9,735 bases of DNA from Hyphomicrobiales bacterium (GTDB lineage Bacteria; Pseudomonadota; Alphaproteobacteria; Rhizobiales; Beijerinckiaceae): contig JAQGKN010000115.1 of NCBI GenBank assembly GCA_028290085.1, positions 1 through 9,735 on the forward strand, given 5' to 3'. Below are positions 6,437-9,735 of the stretch, piece after piece (the stretch's first letter is position 1; each line of letters opens with the position of its first letter). Both the position numbers and the translations under genes were made by a program. The notes below the pieces were generated by a model. It was not told the origin of the DNA. It made no database searches and worked only from the letters and a program-made list of their open reading frames with translations.

Positions 6437-7297
6437 ATGGCCAGTTTCGAACTCGTAGAGCCCACAAATCTCCAAGACGCCTTCGCCCTGCTTGACGATG
6501 AGGACCCTGCGGTCCGCCCCTTTGGAGGCGGCACGGCGCTGATGCTGATGATGAAAGCGCAATTGTTCAAGCCGGTGCGGCTGGTCAGTTTGCGCCTGCT
6601 CGGGCAGCAGTTCGACGGCATCGCCCTCAGCGCTGACAAATCGTCGTTTCGGATCGGCGCGATGACGACGTTCTCGCAGCTCGAACATTCCGCAGAGATC
6701 GCGACATATCTGCCGGTGATTACGAAGACGATGCGGACGCTGGCCAATGTGCGCGTGCGCAATGTCGCGACCATCGGCGGCAATCTCGCGCATGGCGATC
6801 CCCATCTCGATCTTCCCCCGGTCTGGCTGGCGTTGGGCGCCAAGGCGCTCATCATCAACAAGACCGGCGAGCGACTGATCCCGGTCGAGGAGATCTTCGC
6901 AGGTTATTATGAGACGACGCTGGAGCAGGGCGATCTCATCGCCGAGCTGCATGTGCCCGTGCGGCCCGGCTGGCGTTCGCACTATGCCAAGGTGACGACA
7001 CGCGCCGAGCATGACTGGCCGGCACTGGGCATTGCAGTCTCCGTGCTGAGCGAAGGCGGGCGCGTGAAGGGCGCAAGCCTCGTGCTGAGCGCCGCCGTCG
7101 ACAGGCCGACGCGGCTGGTGGCCGCCGAAAATATCCTGCGCGGTGCGACGCTGGACGACGCCGTGCTGCGGGCTGCTGGCGAAGCGGCAGTAGAGGAGGT
7201 CCATATCGAGACGGACAATCGCGGATCCGCTGCCTACAAGAAACATCTCCTGCGTGTGCATCTGGGCCGCGCCATTCAAACCGTCACGGGAGCGTGA
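6437..7297 (+). CDS. Second molybdenum hydroxylase medium subunit, FAD-binding
   Basis: FAD subunit (286 aa) of the rightward hydroxylase; relays electrons from the [2Fe-2S] subunit to the external acceptor. It shows the two FAD loops, FGGGTAL (29-35) and TIGGNLAHGDPHLDLPP (112-128), and a C-terminal flavoprotein domain from about residue 180. The protein contains no cysteine, which excludes the [4Fe-4S] loop of 4-hydroxybenzoyl-CoA reductase beta subunits. The start is placed at ATG 6437 because the sequence from MASFELVEP onward matches family N-termini. A GTG directly before it (6434) is possible, and an open frame continues back to 6338 but reads through the promoter. The ribosome-binding site is weak (GCGGAT, 6422-6427). 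It leads the operon, an M-L-S order unlike the L-M-S order of the opposite set, so the two sets are not a recent duplication. Confidence 0.95.
   Translation: MASFELVEPTNLQDAFALLDDEDPAVRPFGGGTALMLMMKAQLFKPVRLVSLRLLGQQFDGIALSADKSSFRIGAMTTFSQLEHSAEIATYLPVITKTMRTLANVRVRNVATIGGNLAHGDPHLDLPPVWLALGAKALIINKTGERLIPVEEIFAGYYETTLEQGDLIAELHVPVRPGWRSHYAKVTTRAEHDWPALGIAVSVLSEGGRVKGASLVLSAAVDRPTRLVAAENILRGATLDDAVLRAAGEAAVEEVHIETDNRGSAAYKKHLLRVHLGRAIQTVTGA
7288..7292 (+). promoter_or_regulatory. Shine-Dalgarno GGGAG for the second large subunit
   Basis: GGGAG lies 10 nt before the ATG at 7303 but only 1 nt before the alternative GTG at 7294 (which overlaps the upstream TGA as GTGA). The spacing favours ATG 7303. 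It is inside the end of the medium-subunit gene, so translation is probably coupled. Confidence 0.6.
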
Positions 7298-7302
7298 GAC
7301 CC

Positions 7303-9591
7303 ATGGTTGCCGTCACATCGTCTCCCAATATCGGCAAGTCGATCGACCGTCTGGAAGCCCGCGAAAAGGTGACGGGACGCGTCGAATACGTGCATCATCT
7401 GCGCTTGCCCGGAATGCTCTACGGAAAGATCTTCCGCAGCAACGTGCCGCATGCGCGCATCAAGAGTGTGGATATCTCGGCCGCGCAGGCGCTCGAGGGC
7501 GTCTATCAGGTCATCACCATCGACGACATTCGCAAAGTCATCCCGCATCCCTATTACGGCCCGGCCTTCCACGATCAGCCGATTCTGGCAGATGGAAAAG
7601 TCCGCTTCGCGGGTGAGCCCGTGGCCGTGGTGCTCGCGACAGACAAGCGCATCGCGGAAGAAGCTGTCGGCCTCATCACCGCCGAATATGAGGACCTTCC
7701 GGGTGTCTTCGACGAGGTCGATGCCATGACGTCGGAAACGCTTGTCCACGACGAGCTGAAGCCGGCAGCAACTTTCCCCGACCTGCAGCACCTGAAGGGC
7801 CGCAGCGGCACCAACGTTGCGCTAGATTATCATCTGCTGCATGGCGATCCGGACGCTGGTTTTGCCGCCTCTGATCATATTTTCGAACACACGTTCCGCA
7901 CCCAGCAGGTGATGCACACTCCGATGGAGCCCTTCGTCTCCGTCGCGGATGTGCAGGAAGGGCGCGTGACGCTGCATACGGCGTCGCAGGGGCCCTCCTT
8001 CGTTCGCATCGAGATCGCGCGTCTTCTCGGTCTGCCGGAAAATCGCGTCCGTGTGGTCGTGCCGCATCTGGGCGGTGGCTTTGGCGGCAAGCTTTATATC
8101 AAGCTGGAGGCGCTCGTGACTGCGCTGTCCATGGTGGCGCAGCGGCCGGTCAAGATATCGCTGACCATGGAAGAGCAATTCTACATGGTCACGCGCCATC
8201 CCTGCACGTTCAAGATCAAGAGCGGCGTGACCAAAGAGGGCAAAATCCTCGCGCGTCATTGCGAGATCGTGTGGAACGGCGGCGCCTATGCCGATATCGG
8301 CCCGCGCGTGACGCAGAAGGCGGGGTTCACCTCGGCCGGCCCCTACGACATCGAGAACGTGTCCATCGATTCCTACGCGGTCTACACAAACCGCCCGCCC
8401 TGCGGCGCGTTACGCGGCTTCGGCGCGCCCCAGACCGCCTGGGCCTATGAGCGCCACACGGACATGATCGCCGACGCGCTGGGCTTCGACAAGATTGCGT
8501 TCCGCCGGCAGAACCTTCTGCGCGAAGGGCGGCCGCAGGCATCGGGCACGCTGATGCGCGACGCAGCGCTCGATCAGGTGCTCGACCACCTTGTCGATCG
8601 CATGAACTGGGACATACCGCTCGACAAAGGGACGGGCCGCATCCGTCGCGGTCGCGGCATCGCTATCGGCTTCAAAGGCATCACGGCGCCCACGACCTCG
8701 GTCGCCATCGTCAACATGTATGGCGACGGCAGCTGCGGTCTCTATATCGGCACGGTCGATATGGGGCAGGGCTCGGACACGGTGATGGCGCAGATCGCCG
8801 CCGAGGTTCTGAACATCGACGCGGCCTCAATCCGCGTCATTCATCCAGATACGGACGTGACGCCCTACGACATGGGCACACTCGGCTCGCGCTCGACCTT
8901 CCACATGGGCACGGCGGTGCGTCTCGCAGCCGAAGAGGCAAAGGCCAAGATTGCCGCGCTGGCAGTCGAACTTGGCATGCCCGAAGGCAGCAATGTGCCC
9001 CTGGCGGAGCTGCTTCGCCGTAAATACGGCATGCAGGCGGGCAACATCATCGGCACCGGCAGCTTCATCCCGGCCTACGAGAAACCCGACACGAAGACGG
9101 GGCAGTCAACCAAGGCCACGCCTTTCTGGGGCGTCGGCGCGGCAGGCGCGGAGGTCGAGATCGACACCGAGACGGGCCACATCACTGTGACCAAGCTCGT
9201 CAACGTGGCCGATGTCGGCACTGCAATAAATCCGAAGATGGTGCAGCAGCAGCTCTCGGGCGCGGGCATCATGCAACTCGGCTTCACGCTTACGGAAAAC
9301 ATGGTGTTCCGCGACGGGCAACTGACCAACGGTTCGCTCGCCGACTACAAGATCCCGAACCTGCTCGACATGCCGCGCGAGTTCATCAATGAATATGTGG
9401 AGTCGCGGCAGAAGGACGGACCCTTTGGCGCCAAGGGCGCCGGCGAGAGCACGACCATCGCGCTGTCACCGGCCATCGGCAATGCCGTCGCCGACGCTAT
9501 CGGCATTCATCTGACCGATCTGCCCATTACGCCGGAATCGATTTTCCGCGCGTTGCAAGAGGCAAACGGCACCCCATTGGCGGGAGACTGA
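7303..9591 (+). CDS. Second molybdenum hydroxylase large subunit, molybdopterin-binding (xanthine dehydrogenase family)
   Basis: Catalytic Mo-cofactor subunit (762 aa, normal length). The a/b hammerhead domain spans about residues 18-140; the Mo-binding domains follow from about 165 to 750. Motifs: TPMEP with E209 (206-210), GGGFGGK (257-263), RGFGAPQ (371-377), MGQGSD (487-492) and catalytic E715 in KGAGES (711-716). The RGFGxPQ loop is the version found in xanthine dehydrogenases and many N-heterocycle or aldehyde hydroxylases; R371 aligns with the substrate-orienting Arg of xanthine oxidase. It differs in this loop and at many other positions from the opposite-strand large subunit. The gene starts 5 nt after the FAD-subunit stop and ends 1 nt before the small-subunit GTG, so it is the middle of an M-L-S operon. 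Substrate cannot be assigned. No truncation or missing key residue. Confidence 0.95.
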   Translation: MVAVTSSPNIGKSIDRLEAREKVTGRVEYVHHLRLPGMLYGKIFRSNVPHARIKSVDISAAQALEGVYQVITIDDIRKVIPHPYYGPAFHDQPILADGKVRFAGEPVAVVLATDKRIAEEAVGLITAEYEDLPGVFDEVDAMTSETLVHDELKPAATFPDLQHLKGRSGTNVALDYHLLHGDPDAGFAASDHIFEHTFRTQQVMHTPMEPFVSVADVQEGRVTLHTASQGPSFVRIEIARLLGLPENRVRVVVPHLGGGFGGKLYIKLEALVTALSMVAQRPVKISLTMEEQFYMVTRHPCTFKIKSGVTKEGKILARHCEIVWNGGAYADIGPRVTQKAGFTSAGPYDIENVSIDSYAVYTNRPPCGALRGFGAPQTAWAYERHTDMIADALGFDKIAFRRQNLLREGRPQASGTLMRDAALDQVLDHLVDRMNWDIPLDKGTGRIRRGRGIAIGFKGITAPTTSVAIVNMYGDGSCGLYIGTVDMGQGSDTVMAQIAAEVLNIDAASIRVIHPDTDVTPYDMGTLGSRSTFHMGTAVRLAAEEAKAKIAALAVELGMPEGSNVPLAELLRRKYGMQAGNIIGTGSFIPAYEKPDTKTGQSTKATPFWGVGAAGAEVEIDTETGHITVTKLVNVADVGTAINPKMVQQQLSGAGIMQLGFTLTENMVFRDGQLTNGSLADYKIPNLLDMPREFINEYVESRQKDGPFGAKGAGESTTIALSPAIGNAVADAIGIHLTDLPITPESIFRALQEANGTPLAGD
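9582..9586 (+). promoter_or_regulatory. Shine-Dalgarno GGGAG for the second small subunit
   Basis: GGGAG lies 6 nt before the GTG at 9593, within the last codons of the large-subunit gene. It supports GTG as the start, since no ATG is available in this frame before the ferredoxin-like domain begins. Confidence 0.65.
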
Positions 9592-9592
9592 C

Positions 9593-9735
9593 GTGACGAC
9601 ACCCCGGACCATCCGCTTTACACTCAACGGCCGATCCGTCAGCCTCGACGTCATTCCGCATGAGACGATCATCGACATGCTGACCCTGCGCTTCGACCTG
9701 AAGGGCGCACGCGAAAGCTGCGGCCAGGGCCTGTG
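9593..9735 (+). CDS. Second molybdenum hydroxylase small subunit, [2Fe-2S] (3' part outside window)
   Basis: N-terminal 47 codons of the iron-sulfur subunit that completes the rightward hydroxylase. Starting at GTG 9593, I read an IRFTLNGRSVSLDV ferredoxin-like beta-hairpin, then ETIIDMLTLRFDLKGARESCGQG. This is the usual lead-in to the first [2Fe-2S] motif (C-x4-C-x2-C); the first ligand Cys is seen, in ESCGQG, and the next codon is cut as TG-, consistent with Leu-Cys-Gly-Ala-Cys to follow. One base separates it from the large-subunit TGA. The family length is about 150-170 aa, so about two thirds lies beyond the edge. The second cluster domain cannot be checked. Confidence 0.9.
   Translation, partial: MTTPRTIRFTLNGRSVSLDVIPHETIIDMLTLRFDLKGARESCGQGL

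Noticed and set aside
6335..7279. A 314-codon minus-strand open frame opposite the second FAD subunit
   Set aside because: Antisense shadow: no motif, and the plus strand carries both FAD-binding loops here. It would also run across the leftward promoter region.
6437..9735. Assignment of the rightward enzyme as 4-hydroxybenzoyl-CoA reductase
   Set aside because: The FAD subunit has no cysteine and so lacks the [4Fe-4S] insertion that defines that enzyme's beta subunit.
1..9735. CRISPR arrays, tRNA/rRNA genes, insertion sequences, phage or defence genes
   Set aside because: I saw no repeated spacer structure, RNA-gene signature, transposase or terminal inverted repeats; nearly every base is accounted for by two metabolic operons and their shared control region.

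Overview
This is a catabolic (accessory-metabolism) locus from a GC-rich bacterium. The GC-rich wobble positions, the Shine-Dalgarno style and the protein families point to a Pseudomonadota species, most likely an alphaproteobacterium of the Hyphomicrobiales type. That placement is inference from general style; there is no rRNA or other marker in the window.

The layout is two divergent operons separated by one AT-richer control region of 217 bp (6220-6436). Leftward (minus strand) run six tightly packed genes. The first three are the large (molybdopterin), medium (FAD) and small (two [2Fe-2S]) subunits of a xanthine-oxidase-family molybdenum hydroxylase, joined by ATGA stop/start overlaps. 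They are followed by a Tat/Sec-exported substrate-binding protein, an ABC ATPase and an ABC permease of the NitT/TauT/SsuABC class; the permease runs off the left edge. Rightward (plus strand) run the medium, large and small subunits of a second molybdenum hydroxylase from a different sub-lineage. Its small subunit is cut by the right edge after 47 codons.

Both enzymes should be cytoplasmic L-M-S assemblies that hydroxylate a substrate with water: electrons pass from the Mo cofactor through two [2Fe-2S] clusters to FAD. The large subunits differ at the active-site loop. The leftward enzyme has PYRGVAR, without the Cys of true aerobic CO dehydrogenase. The rightward enzyme has RGFGAPQ, as in many xanthine/N-heterocycle/aldehyde-type hydroxylases. 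The simplest reading is that the ABC system imports a small organic substrate, perhaps an N-heteroaromatic, and one or both hydroxylases act on it. The substrate cannot be read from the sequence.

The intergenic region holds a plausible TTGACA-type promoter for the rightward operon, a weaker candidate for the leftward operon, a 6-bp inverted repeat between them, and a CTGTCC/AAAAA/TTG motif that occurs once near each promoter. No regulator, Mo-cofactor insertion chaperone (XdhC/CoxI/CoxD type), tRNA, rRNA, CRISPR array or insertion sequence was seen.
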